A DNA stretch of 64,000 nt from Eutrigla gurnardus (lineage: Eukaryota; Chordata; Actinopteri; Perciformes; Triglidae). Where the stretch lies: assembly GCA_963514095.1 (NCBI GenBank), contig OY741280.1, forward strand, positions 6,649,464-6,713,463, given 5' to 3'. The notes below the pieces were generated by a model. It was not told the origin of the DNA. It saw only the letters and a list, made by a program, of their open reading frames with translations, and made no database searches. The translations under genes were made by a program, and so were the position numbers. This document shows positions 1-9,909 of this stretch, in pieces (position 1 is the stretch's first letter; each line of letters opens with the position of its first letter).

Positions 1-231
1 GGAAAAAATAAACGCAGCGTTGGTGCACAGACGTGAGGGCTGACTGGCACCGCAGCATATTCAAACAGACGAGAGACTTGCAGGAGATTTCTCTGTTGAG
101 AGCACCTTATGGTCTGGCAGAACAGATTGGCTACATGCTCGGAAGTAAACATGGCTGAAGGTCAGGAAGGAGGGAACTTGGTCTCTCTAGACACTTTCTC
201 AAGAGTACCCATATGTTCCTAGCTGTCTTAC
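1..231 (-). other. ptpru: ptpru intron 16 (partial), runs off the window
   Basis: This is intron sequence downstream of the juxtamembrane exon, starting at the GTAAGA donor (minus strand, 231-226). The next coding exon should lead into the D1 phosphatase domain, with family words such as LHPAVRVADLLQHIN. I read the minus strand to position 1 and found neither that sequence nor an acceptor followed by open frame. It is assigned as intron by exclusion. Confidence 0.8.
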
Positions 232-392
232 TTCGGGCGTTGCAGCCGTGGGCATCCATGAAGGAGTGGGCCATCCTCTCATCCTGCTGGAGAGTGCTCT
301 GCTCCGTCATGCTGCAGTCTAAGGAGCTCAGCTTCCGACTCTTCTCCTGCCTGTAGGACATGGCTGCCTTGTTTATGGCCACCTTCTTCCTA
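232..392 (-). CDS. ptpru: ptpru exon 16: juxtamembrane segment
   Basis: This 161-nt exon encodes the proximal cytoplasmic tail of the receptor phosphatase. It reads RKKVAINKAAMSYRQEKSRK, then LSSLDCSMTEQSTLQQDER and MAHSFMDAHGCNAR. The words YRQEK, QSTLQ-DER and SFMD-HG are the PTPRU juxtamembrane signature and align with human PTPRU without gaps over most of their length. The acceptor is CTCTACAG before T392 and the donor is GTAAGA at 231. The exon enters in phase 2, its first T completing a Pro codon begun by the microexon, and leaves in phase 1. The segment precedes the wedge and D1 domain, which lie outside the window. It is rich in Ser/Thr and basic residues, as expected of a cytosolic linker. 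No catalytic residue is present in this exon. Confidence 0.95.
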
Positions 393-788
393 CTGTAGAG
401 ATAGAGGGACAGGCGGGAGCATAGAGAGAGGGGGGGAGGGGGGGAATAAAAGACAAGAGGACAGCAGAAAAAAAGGGGCAGAATGAGAGAAAGACAGGCA
501 AAGAGATAAGGAAGAAAGGAAAGGAGGGTGGGTTGAGGAGATGAGAAATTGGACTGAGGGGGGAATATAAGAGCTACGAGATTGAAACTGGGCGAGGGGG
601 GGTGCGATTTGGTGATAGCAAAAGAGAGTCGGGGGTGGCGGTGGGGTTGTGGTGGAGGTGGTGGGGAAGGGGGAGGGGGTTTGGTGGAGATAGCAATGCT
701 CGTTTCCACTCTAGTAATCCTGGGGCTACGAAGGGCAAGCAAGGGGAAGATGGCGTCAGGGTGTGAGATGGAGAAAGGAGTCACTTAC
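393..788 (-). other. ptpru: ptpru intron 15: short, pyrimidine-rich in the transcript
   Basis: This 396-nt intron separates the microexon from exon 16. The plus strand is almost purely purine from about 415 to 780 (GGGGGAGGGGGGG, AAGGAAGAAAGGAAAGGAGG, GGTGGAGGTGGTGGGG), so the transcribed minus strand is a continuous C/U-rich tract. This asymmetry produces the long spurious frame across it. No transposon is visible. Confidence 0.9.
631..692 (+). other. G-run cluster with G-quadruplex potential on the plus strand
   Basis: The plus strand carries many runs of three to five G with short loops, for example GGGGGTGGCGGTGGGG and GGTGGGGAAGGGGGAGGGGG. This fits the general G3+N1-7 quadruplex pattern. 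In the ptpru transcript the same tract is C-rich, so a quadruplex could form only in DNA or in an antisense RNA. Confidence 0.55.
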
Positions 789-818
789 GGGTAGTAAGGG
801 TAAGAATAGAAGTCCCTT
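789..818 (-). CDS. ptpru: ptpru exon 15: 30-nt tyrosine-rich microexon
   Basis: This is a 30-nt exon just inside the membrane. The acceptor is GCTAATCAG, the exon starts at A818, and the donor GTAAGT begins at 788. It completes a Gly codon from exon 14 and then reads RDFYSYPYY plus the first two bases of a Pro codon. Human PTPRU has RDHYAYSYYP at the same place, which confirms both the exon and the gene. The exon starts and ends in phase 2 and its length is a multiple of three. Skipping it would join exon 14 to exon 16 in frame (VKKG to RKKVAINK) and remove four tyrosines. The exon was too short to be visible as an open frame and was found by phase and homology. Whether it is alternatively spliced cannot be told from DNA. 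Confidence 0.93.
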
Positions 819-2442
819 CTGATTAGCATGAAGGAGGAGGAAAGGAGAGAGACAGAGAGTGAGGAGAAAAAAAAAGAGAGAGGTGAATATGGTTTGTCAA
901 GATGGGCATCAGAAAGATAAATGGAGATGCTCAGCGCGTTGGAATGTTCCTAAGCAAGCAATCATGGAGCAGGATCGAAGCGTAAAGAATGAAGGCAGGT
1001 CCTGCTGCACCATGAGAACTCTGGACCAATGAGGACTTTACATTTTTACATCTTCCCGTTTACAGCAGATTATATCTGTATTGACGTCGGTGTATTTCTT
1101 AACCTCTTCCTGTAGAATCAGTCTTAATTCCCTTTCTTTAATTATCTTTTCATGTTAATATTACAGGACCGTGGTCAGCGCTATACACTGAGGAACCCAC
1201 TTGTGGCAATAAATGAACAAACAGAGATGATTTCATTTATTAGCGAATGAAAACACGGGGCAGTAAATGGGCCGTTTGTTCAAAGAAATAAAAACACACT
1301 GCAGTCCTTTCAGCAGCAGAAGGCAGTTAATGAGCAGTGTAGGGAGGTATCTTTATGTCTGCAAAACCTCACAGAAATGTTTAAAATGTGCTGCAGAGAA
1401 TTTCAATACAAATATTAATTTGATAGAAAATGGAGGGGTGGATATGTATCTGTCAAGAAACATATTCATGTGATGATGAAGCATGTGCAAAAATAAAGTT
1501 GCCTGCTCCTCCACTTTCAAAAAAAGTTTTAGTTGGTCCAGAGCCGAGGTTTGGTGTGCACACGCCCCTTTTTGATTTCTTCTTTTCCATTTCCTGCATT
1601 TGACCGGCACCCTAGTGAATTATGCTGCAGGGGATCTTCAATTTTCCTCATGATTACGGAACCAAAACATATTCACACATACAGTCCGGCTGTATATTAG
1701 TGACAATATCTAGTGACTAAATGCAAAAATGCCTGCTCCCGGTTCCCCGCTGTGGCAGCGTAGCTCCTATTGTGCCGCTGAATCTTATCAGTCACTGCCT
1801 TCTTCCAGACATCCTATTCACTCTCCCTCTATTCTCTGCTAGAAAAATTCCTCAGGGCAAAGAAGTCCCCCCCCCCCCCCACCACCACGGAAAAAAATAA
1901 AAAAAACGCAAAAACAACCTTCCTAACCAATTACTAGCCCATCCACTGGCACCTCACAGCTGCTCGCCTCATGTAATTGAGTGGGCAATGGAATAACATG
2001 CCCCTTGATGAAATATTTCACACTCAGATGAGTGTTCCACCGTCGCCCGGCGAGCGAAGGAAAAATACACTGCAGGTGCGATCGACGACAGAGGTAATTT
2101 GCAGGTGGCGAGCAGCCAGCGACTCCAGCGTGAGCAGGCTGCATTTGAATGTGTTCAGCCAACACGCAGACCTTGAAATTAAAAGATGAGATGAAACACA
2201 AAAGCTTGGCTGAGGCGGCGGTGGGAGAATTTAGGATTAATGCTCTACCATTCCACTAACTGTGGTTGTAATTCACTCTCATTGCCAAATGCTTTCTTCA
2301 ATAGACCCCGGCTGCCAAGTGGGGTAGAGATAAATTTACTACCCTGGATGGGAACAATGTGACTACTACGGCCGGGAGTGTTTGACTCCGGAGAGGTCTA
2401 AACCGCCCCACATCGACTGCAAGCATTCTCCAAGCCACTCAC
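819..2442 (-). other. ptpru: ptpru intron 14
   Basis: This 1.6-kb intron lies between the transmembrane exon and the microexon. Its last 75 nt before the acceptor (plus 822-895) form a long pyrimidine tract on the transcript strand. A C13 run lies at about 1868-1880. I see no recognisable mobile element and no further coding signal. Confidence 0.85.
827..893 (-). promoter_or_regulatory. Extended polypyrimidine tract upstream of the microexon
   Basis: Read on the minus strand, the sequence before the microexon acceptor is nearly all C/T, with CTCTCTCTTTTTTTTTCTCC and GTCTCTCTCC, followed by CATGCTAATCAG. UCUCU-type words are the known binding preference of PTB proteins, and such tracts commonly sit upstream of regulated neural microexons. 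A regulatory role here is inference from sequence alone. Confidence 0.5.
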
Positions 2443-2581
2443 CCCTTCTTGACGATGACGACGATGGCCCCGAGCAGCAGGATGAGGACCACCAGACCAC
2501 CGGCGCAGGCCCCGAGGATCAAGCCCATGTCTTCGGCATGCTGGGATACCTCCAGAGCTCGCTTCGAGTCCTTACAGGCAG
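2443..2581 (-). CDS. ptpru: ptpru exon 14: transmembrane exon
   Basis: This 139-nt exon encodes the membrane-proximal stalk and the single membrane span. It reads ACKDSKRALEVSQHAED, then the hydrophobic run MGLILGACAGGLVVLILLLG and AIVVIVKKG. The basic residues after the span fit a type I receptor with the following part in the cytosol. Human PTPRU has AACKESKRPLEVSQRSEE at the same place. The acceptor is ACGCAG before C2581 and the donor is GTGAGT at 2442. It enters in phase 1 and leaves in phase 2. Small residues (GACAGG) within the span are typical of helix packing, but any dimer role is inference. Confidence 0.96.
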
Positions 2582-5500
2582 CTGCGTGATGGTGAAGTGA
2601 GGAAGAGGAGGATGCATATCTTACAAATATTGCCACTGTGAATTTCTATTGTAAAAACAGGATGCTATATGTTTGCCATTAACACACACAACTGTGGTAA
2701 AGAAGATACTTTGGGTGGGAAATCTGCTGGATTTATTCATTGATTTATGTTCTTTTTTACCACAGACAGAGCTGAAACGGTGAGCCTTTTATCTGCCCAT
2801 ACTTTGGAATATGGGCATTTCACAAATACATGGAGGTAAATGTATGTCGGTGTTAACACTGACAAATGATGATGATTTCAAAACACCAGCCAAGTGTCTT
2901 TTGTAGTAACAGCTTCCTTTTTGACCTGGATCATTTACAGACAAACAGCTTTCTATAGAAATCTCCTTCACTGCCATTGTAGTGATGGAGACAAAAATCT
3001 CACAGATACATATCTTTGTATATATAATATCTGAATAAAAGACTGACTCCATCCTGATGGTGCAGCAGTGCACTGCATATTGGATTTAATAGCATCTGCA
3101 TAGCCAGATGATGACGTGGAACTCGGCCTCACAGTAGTTATCGTGCCTGGCGATAGCATCTTCACAGAACCCATCAATGTAACGCTTCAAAGACTGCGGC
3201 TCACTTTCAAGTCTAATTCGTATATAACACACGGCCAGTGGTGTGATACAAACAGGTTGCCGCTGATGTAGATTTGGATCTACAGGGATCCGAGTCCTGC
3301 AGTAATCCCGGCAAGGGCGGGATAAGGATCCTCACTTTGTGGTGTTAAATGCACCGGGATCATTCAACCGAGCCGGGGCAGGGAGTGAGGTGCGTTTGAG
3401 GTCACCACACATCCAGTCGGAGTGTTCACAGGAGAGTCAGCAAGCGAATGTGTTGCCTTCCTTTTTTTTTTGTGACGGTCCCAGAGAGGGCTTAAACACC
3501 ATCTCAATGCGCTCCCGTCAGCAACGTGCAGCGAGGGGAGCTAAACGCGCTTGGCTTGGATCACGGTGGTTATCTTCCCAAACTGATGCGTGCTCTCATT
3601 CAGGCAGCTATTTCCCTCCCACCCATATGTCACAGTCTCACGGCGCCTTTTTGCTGCGTGCGTTCCCGTCGCAGCGAGCCAAGAGCATGAAATCCCCCCT
3701 CTATGAGTCATCTGGGCTCCCTGCTGCGTCGCATCCAAAAGGTGAAACATTCGAAGTGTGAATGAATGGAAGGAGTATTATTACACTCCTGGCAAGCATT
3801 TTTTTCTTTTCGTTAACGAGCCATCTCACTGATGAGAAAACAAATAAGCTAGGGAGGGTAAAAATAAAAACTAAATGCAAAATAATTTTAGAGTCTCGGG
3901 CATGTCTTGGCGAGTTTGGCAGCAAGACTGCATCTGACAACATGTCTGGATTTTAACAAAGCGATGACGCCTCACAGGGAAGGTTGTCTATGTGTGTGTG
4001 TGTGTGTGGCTGAGGGGAGAGAGTCCTTACAGTGAGACAGAATGCTGAGTTTGGCTCCATAAGCTGTGAATTGGCGATGACTATATAACTCCTGGCAGAA
4101 AATGCAGCCTGACAGACCTGCAATAATCATACAAATCATGCCGGGTGAGTCATTCTGCTTTTAGGGTCATTTTTAGAAATTGGTTATCACTATAAATGTC
4201 ATTGCATCAAAAAAAGAGAGAAGAAACTCCAGCCGCGGCTCTGCAAGGAGATCCAGGGGGATAACATTACGCAGCACATTAGAAAAGAATGTTCTCCGTA
4301 ATGCGTTTTACGATGACCCTGATGGGGGCCGTAAGACGACATGTGCCAGGCACGACAAAGACGTTCTTTATATTGCGAGTGTTGCAGGAGATTTGACCTC
4401 TTCGGTAGATGAAGGGACGCTCTCAACAGGGATCCATGCAGGAAGCGTTGCGTTTAATCGACGCTAGCTCGACACGGATAAAAAAAAGAAGAGGCGGATA
4501 AAATGTGTATGTCTGCTCGAAAGATAAAGCATGCTGAATGGTGAGTGTTGGCATAACTATGTTGTTATGGCTGTGGAAGTGTACATAATGCAAAATTCAT
4601 GAGCTCAAACTCCAAACACGGAGGAAGTGTTGACTCGGAATAAACACGGCATCAACGGCGAATTAAAAAGGGGGGCAGATCAAAACAATTTTACCAAAAT
4701 GTGAGATGTTTCCATTTGGAGCCCAATTATGGAATACAACCCCTTTCAAATAAAGGATCCGGGTCCACGTCGTTTAACCGTCACACAGATTTGACGCTAT
4801 ATTTATAAATGCTGCAAAGGCTAAATACAAATGTGGTGCTTTTCTACCGGCTGAGCAGACGTGAATAAAAGCCTCCTGCAAGAGGATTTTATTTGTGACC
4901 GACGTGTTCTCACTGTTCTAGTGTCAGCTAATGTTGGCCATATAAAAAACAAAGAAAAGCAGCTGCATGGCGTGGAGGAAAAAAACAAAGCGGTTGCCCA
5001 CCACTGCGCTGGCTTGGCCAGGTTCCCCCGGGGAACACAGCTGCTACGTGGGAAGCTGGTGAGTTGAAATGAAAAGCAGCAAGGGTCGGTCTGAACAGGA
5101 CCTCAGCGGCACCTTTGGAGCAACATCAGCGCGTCCTCTGTGCCCGCCTGCCACACATGTATATGCACAACTACAGCAACAACAACAAAAAAGGCTTCTA
5201 TGAATATACCTGCAACCCATCTCCTCCACTTACATGGCAGGCAATAGTGTGGAGTCTCTGATGTCATCGCACTTCAAATCACAAAGAGTTCAGGGATGCA
5301 ATTTAAATGGCACCTTTTTCGAGAGCACTAGAAACTTCAGACATAATTCAGGAGGGAGGAAACATGGGGGGGGGGGCTTCATTTCACCCTTTGTCTCTCT
5401 CCTTCTCCCCTATTGTTTGAACTGAGAGCCTTCAATCTGTGTCTGTCTCTCAAGCAAACACTCATGGTCGCTTCCTCTTCGGGGGGGAAAAAAGGAAAAA

Positions 5501-6853
5501 AGGATACGTTGCTGCAATCTGGATTTCAAAGCCATCCAAGCCCAAGAGGGGTTTGCCAAAATGTCAGTGTCAGTGATTCAAGTGAAACAGAGAGCGTGGA
5601 GAACATGGACGCATGTTTCCTTTCACCTTTTCCTCCTGTGTTTCGGGGGGGGGGGGGCACCCAAAACAACACTAAGTCAGTTTCAAATCCCCGAAGCAGC
5701 AGCCTGAGCTGGGATGACTGTCGAAGTCCCCGACATGCGGCCTGCACTACGTAGATGAAACCACTGGAACTGCAAAAAATACCCTACAGTGCTTATGATC
5801 AACTAGAGAATCATCATTTCACTTATATTAGCCAGGAGAAGAGGCAATCTGGGGCCCTCTGGTTCACCCATGTGTTACACAGTAGCAATTTCAGAAGATA
5901 GCTTTATATAACCTGCTTCTTAATACCATTCCCGCATATAACAATAGATAATAATAAACTTTTTCCAGCAGCTTATTTGCGGAGTCACATGGATACGACA
6001 CTGCAGTTTAACAAAAGGAGTCCGTGGGGCAACAACATGAGCACACAGACATTAAACTAATCCCCAGTATAACCTCATTATCTTAGTTATTTTAAGCATT
6101 AAGATCCTGATCAATGATTGCAAATACGGCAGCACACAATTCCAACTAAGATTATAAATTCAATTTCATTTTCACCATAGAGTAAGTGTTTTAGATAAAA
6201 AGGCTTCAACCGGGGGACTTGTTAAAAACCCTATCTGACTGCTAATGTATTTCCCCCAGCACCCCGGGTGTAAAGCTTTCATTAGGCACCTTGCAATGTG
6301 AACGTTGTGGGCTTTAATAAACGTCACCCTACACAGTACAATTATGTTTATTACACATCCAGTATTAGTGTGCATTCTTTACAGTAAATCCTGCACGGGA
6401 AGGGGAAGCACACAGGGCTAGTTAGCCACCGTTAGCTTCTGCACTGTAACTCATTCCGCGTTCCTTCCACTGGCCTTACTGAACACATGAAGTGTGTTGC
6501 CGGGGTTACTATTCACAAGACGGGAGCTGCAGGGCTGACACTTTTTGTTGTTTGCGTTATTACAAATGTCAGCGTGACATTTTCTTACGTCAAGAACAGA
6601 ACCTGGAGCTTCCAGTTTCACTCGGGCTCCCTGCAGCTTTAACTCCCTCCCATATTCACAACTGCAATAAAGTTGAGGCTCAAACTGCACTTAAAGTAGA
6701 GCGCCCTCATCTTGTTTTGTGCTGTAAACCACCTTCCGGTGCTGTAAAGGTAGCTTAAAATGTAAGACAAAGACTGAATCAGCATCAACGACTTATTGAC
6801 ATGGAAATGTTCACGGAGCACCTTTTGAAAATGAAAAATAAAGCCGGTCTTAC
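2582..6853 (-). other. ptpru: ptpru intron 13
   Basis: This 4.3-kb intron contains a short GT run (about 3991-4009) and G runs near 5366-5377 and 5645-5657. A plus-strand open frame at 3339-3761 has no recognisable domain and looks incidental. I see no convincing transposon and no other exon. Confidence 0.8.
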
Positions 6854-6890
6854 CTTTGCGAGCAATCCGAATGCAGTTAATCCTGGTCTC
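6854..6890 (-). CDS. ptpru: ptpru exon 13: 37-nt linker exon
   Basis: This tiny exon joins the last FN3 domain to the membrane-proximal stalk. It reads ETRINCIRIARK plus one base of the next Ala codon, and human PTPRU has ETRLNCIRIARK. The acceptor is TTACTCACAG before G6890 and the donor is GTAAGA from 6853. The 37-nt length is the one I recall for this position in other R2B genes. It enters in phase 0 and leaves in phase 1, so it cannot be skipped without a frameshift. It contains one Cys. Confidence 0.95.
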
Positions 6891-9629
6891 CTGTGAGTAA
6901 AAAGAGAAGTTAATTCATTCGCCTTGGTACCACAAAGACACAGTGATTAGCAGGAAAGAACGAGCACAGTTCAAGTTGAATAATCGTGAGTCTGTCGAAA
7001 TCCTCGACCTCGTCTGAAGCCGGCAACACAGGCAGCCGTGTGTGTCAAAGTCACCCAGACCTTTGTGATGTGAAGGAAGTAATTGAAATTTTCCGACCAC
7101 ATGACATCTCCCTGTAATATGAGAGACCTCTGCTGCCCTCCACCATGTGAGGTCCCTCACCCGGGTCCACTGAGTGGGCCCCTCCTAGCGAATAAATAAA
7201 TAAATCCGCTCCATCCCAGAAATAGAGGGGAACGCTATCAAATTAAGATTTAAGGAAGCTAAATCAGCCTTTATAGGCAATTATGCTAATCTGAGCTCTG
7301 AGATTGGAGTCAAAAACCTTTCACCTAAAACGGTTGCCAAATTAGCTTTTTTTTTTTTTTTAATTGGAAATCTGTTTCAAGTGGCTTCTCGTCTCCTCTC
7401 CACTCTTACGGTGACAGGTACATCATATTTATTCCCACCCAGGAGTTATTAAAGCAGCGGCAGGTAGTATGTCACCTCTCATCCTGTCCTCTGTCGGGGG
7501 AAGCTTGTGGCTTTGGAAACCAACACCAGCGCTTGTCAAAGTCGAATTTTAATGCAACCGCGTAGATTGAATCGCTGTCCTTGGGGGAGAGATTTCAATA
7601 GCGATTCATACAATTTGATTTGGTATTATCAAATCTGAATCCTCCCTAATCCCTCACTGAGGTTTAGCTTTGGTCGTAAGTAAGTAAAAAAAGTGAGAAA
7701 TAAGAGAAATGAAAGATACATTCTAGATGTGTAAACACGTTTTGCCGTCCCAGTGTCCATAAACGCTACAGGTTTTACTTTTTTTATAGCCAGAAAAAAG
7801 ATGTTATGAAACGTATCACCACAGTGAACTAAGACCCTTTTAGCACAGCGATTTATTTGTCCATTCTCAAAGTTCAGAGAGCTTACAGCAGCATTACTTT
7901 GTACTTTGGCCACTTGGGTGGAGAAAGGTGACAAGACAGCACTGACGTACAGTATTACCGCCGTAAAACTGGGAGCAAACTCTTGCCCATTTACACACCC
8001 AGCAGACAGACAACACTAACAGTCATTTGCAGTCATGTGTCTGGCCACCTAACAAAATGCAAGTGCAATATTCACTCCCCTTTTTGCTATTTGGTTCAGA
8101 GCCTCTACAGCACAGAGAGTTTAGCAGAGCTTTTCTCACTGAAACCTGCCGACTGATGGAAGCAGGATTGATACGAGCAGTTAGATCGAACGTAAACAGA
8201 GCTTAAAGATGCTGAAGCACTTCGTCGAGTCAGAAAGAACCGCAGAGCCAGGCGATAATTCTCTGTGGGTTTGTCACTACGAGTGATCCCTTTCAGATTA
8301 CCTGAAGTACTCTGACTTCATAGAAACCACATGCAAACATCTGGTGTTTTAGCAAGTACAATGTGTGCATTTCTCTGGGACGAGTGACAGATAATCTCAA
8401 ATGATGAGTAATGATAAACGCAATGGACGGTTGAAAATAAATGAAATACCAGCACGCTGCTACTTTCTCTTTAAGTGCAACAGACAGCAGTAATCTAGAG
8501 ATTCAGACTTGATGGGTGAAGAAATACTTGGAAAAAGTGTGTTGTTTCCTGCTTGAGTGTTTCAAAGGAAACTGGCAGCACCGATCATGCATCTTCTAAG
8601 CCCCACTGAAGGCATATCTGCCACAGCAATTACCGTTTCAATTCAACGGCGGCCCTTTAGTAAGCCTTGTATGACGTATCTAGGCTAATTGTGAAAATAA
8701 CATGTTCCTACGTCCTGGAGCGGCCCATCTCTCCTGAAACACAACTATAGTTTAGAAAATAGATTTGAAAAAAAGGGAAATTATCAACATGAATTCTAAT
8801 ATTAATGTTGCTGTGTTGGCTGATTCCTGGCTCAGAGCTGCTGCGTCAACAGCAGCAACTTAATTTGGTCTAATGGGAGAATCATCACTAATGGTGGTTC
8901 GTGATGGGTGACGATCATCGCTGATGTCAGATCACAGGGGAGTTTTCAGTCAGAGGCAGAGTGTCGGCCCCTGACCTGGACCAGAGATGGACTGTGGTCT
9001 CAGTGGCTCTGGAGACCCGCCTCGTAGCACCCAGAGGGGCATCTGCTGAAGAATCCGATACTGGTATCTAGATGAGGAGCTGCAGCGAGGCGCACAGGAG
9101 CTCCATATGGGCCTAATGACTTAAGTAGCATTTACTCTCACCGCTTCTGTGCACACTGACCAGCGCATTAGTATTCTTTTACTTATTCATGCTTCAGTCA
9201 CTTTTCCAATTGCACAGGAAGTTCCCTTTTCAGATCGTTTTAAGCCTGGGAGACAGAGTTTGATTTTCCCTGTAGTAATATATATATACACTTATTCTGA
9301 AAGTTTGAGTCTGAAAGTGCTTAGATATGTGGGAATGTGGAGCAAAACAAATGCAAGCGTACACATTGCAATTTTCTCCTCAAAGATGTTAAGATTAATT
9401 GCTCACTTTCCTGTGTTTTTTAAGGGGTTTTCAATGAAAAGTCTGAGATTTACCAGTTAACAATGGAACAAAAAAATCCAGCTTCTAATTCACAGCACGC
9501 AACACCTCAACACTCCCGCCTTTCCTTGACACAAATCTAAATTGACTCAGAAGGTTGCTCGGATGTAAAAGCAGCGGGACCGAGCTGTGGGGAAAAAAAA
9601 GCCCCATCAAGCATCTGAACAGTTCTCAC
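6891..9629 (-). other. ptpru: ptpru intron 12
   Basis: This 2.7-kb intron has a T14 run at about 7346-7361. Otherwise it is ordinary mixed sequence. I see no mobile element, no long tandem repeat and no further exon. Confidence 0.8.
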
Positions 9630-9909
9630 CCCTCGGAAGTTGCTGGTGGCCTGAAAGTAGATGAGGTAGTTTTTGGTGGGGTCCAAAGGGCTGTTCCAGT
9701 AGCCGTTGTAGGTGTGGTTGTCGCCCACGGTGAAGGGCGTGGCCTCGGGCAGACTGCTGGGGGCCAGCTCGGCCGTGTAGTAATGCGGGGCCCCTTTGGC
9801 CTGCGCCTCGCTGTGGGAGTTTGCCGTGGGGAAGCAGTCGACGCCGCCCAGCTCCCTCCTCCTCACCTGACGGGAACCGTCCTCTTCCACCACCACCACC
9901 TGGTAGGCA
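9630..9909 (-). CDS. ptpru: ptpru exon 12: main part of FN3-4
   Basis: This 280-nt exon encodes most of the fourth fibronectin type III repeat. It begins in the AYQVVVVEEDG strand and ends in NYLIYFQATSNFRG. It matches human PTPRU through CFP, SSLPEATPFTVGDN (human SSLPEAMPFTVGDN) and the WN-PL-P-K-YLIYFQA end strand. The basic stretch RQVRRRE near the start lies where R2B receptors carry a proprotein-convertase site that splits the precursor into two chains. RQVR fits the minimal R-x-x-R rule. NHT is a potential N-glycosylation site. The acceptor is CTCCAG before T9909 and the donor is GTGAGA at 9629. It enters in phase 2 and leaves in phase 0. The plus-strand frame over the same bases is an antisense shadow. 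Confidence 0.95.

Noticed and set aside
1..231. Search for the phosphatase D1 exons
   Set aside because: No HCSAG-type or other phosphatase motif is present anywhere in the window; the catalytic exons lie beyond position 1.
131..784. 217-codon minus-strand frame rich in Pro, Ser and Leu
   Set aside because: Only its C-terminal part overlaps real coding sequence (exon 16, 232-392). The rest runs through the pyrimidine-rich intron 15 and is a composition artefact; the true path splices to the microexon.
3339..3761. 140-codon plus-strand frame
   Set aside because: No domain, no start context, and low-complexity-free but random-looking sequence within intron 13.
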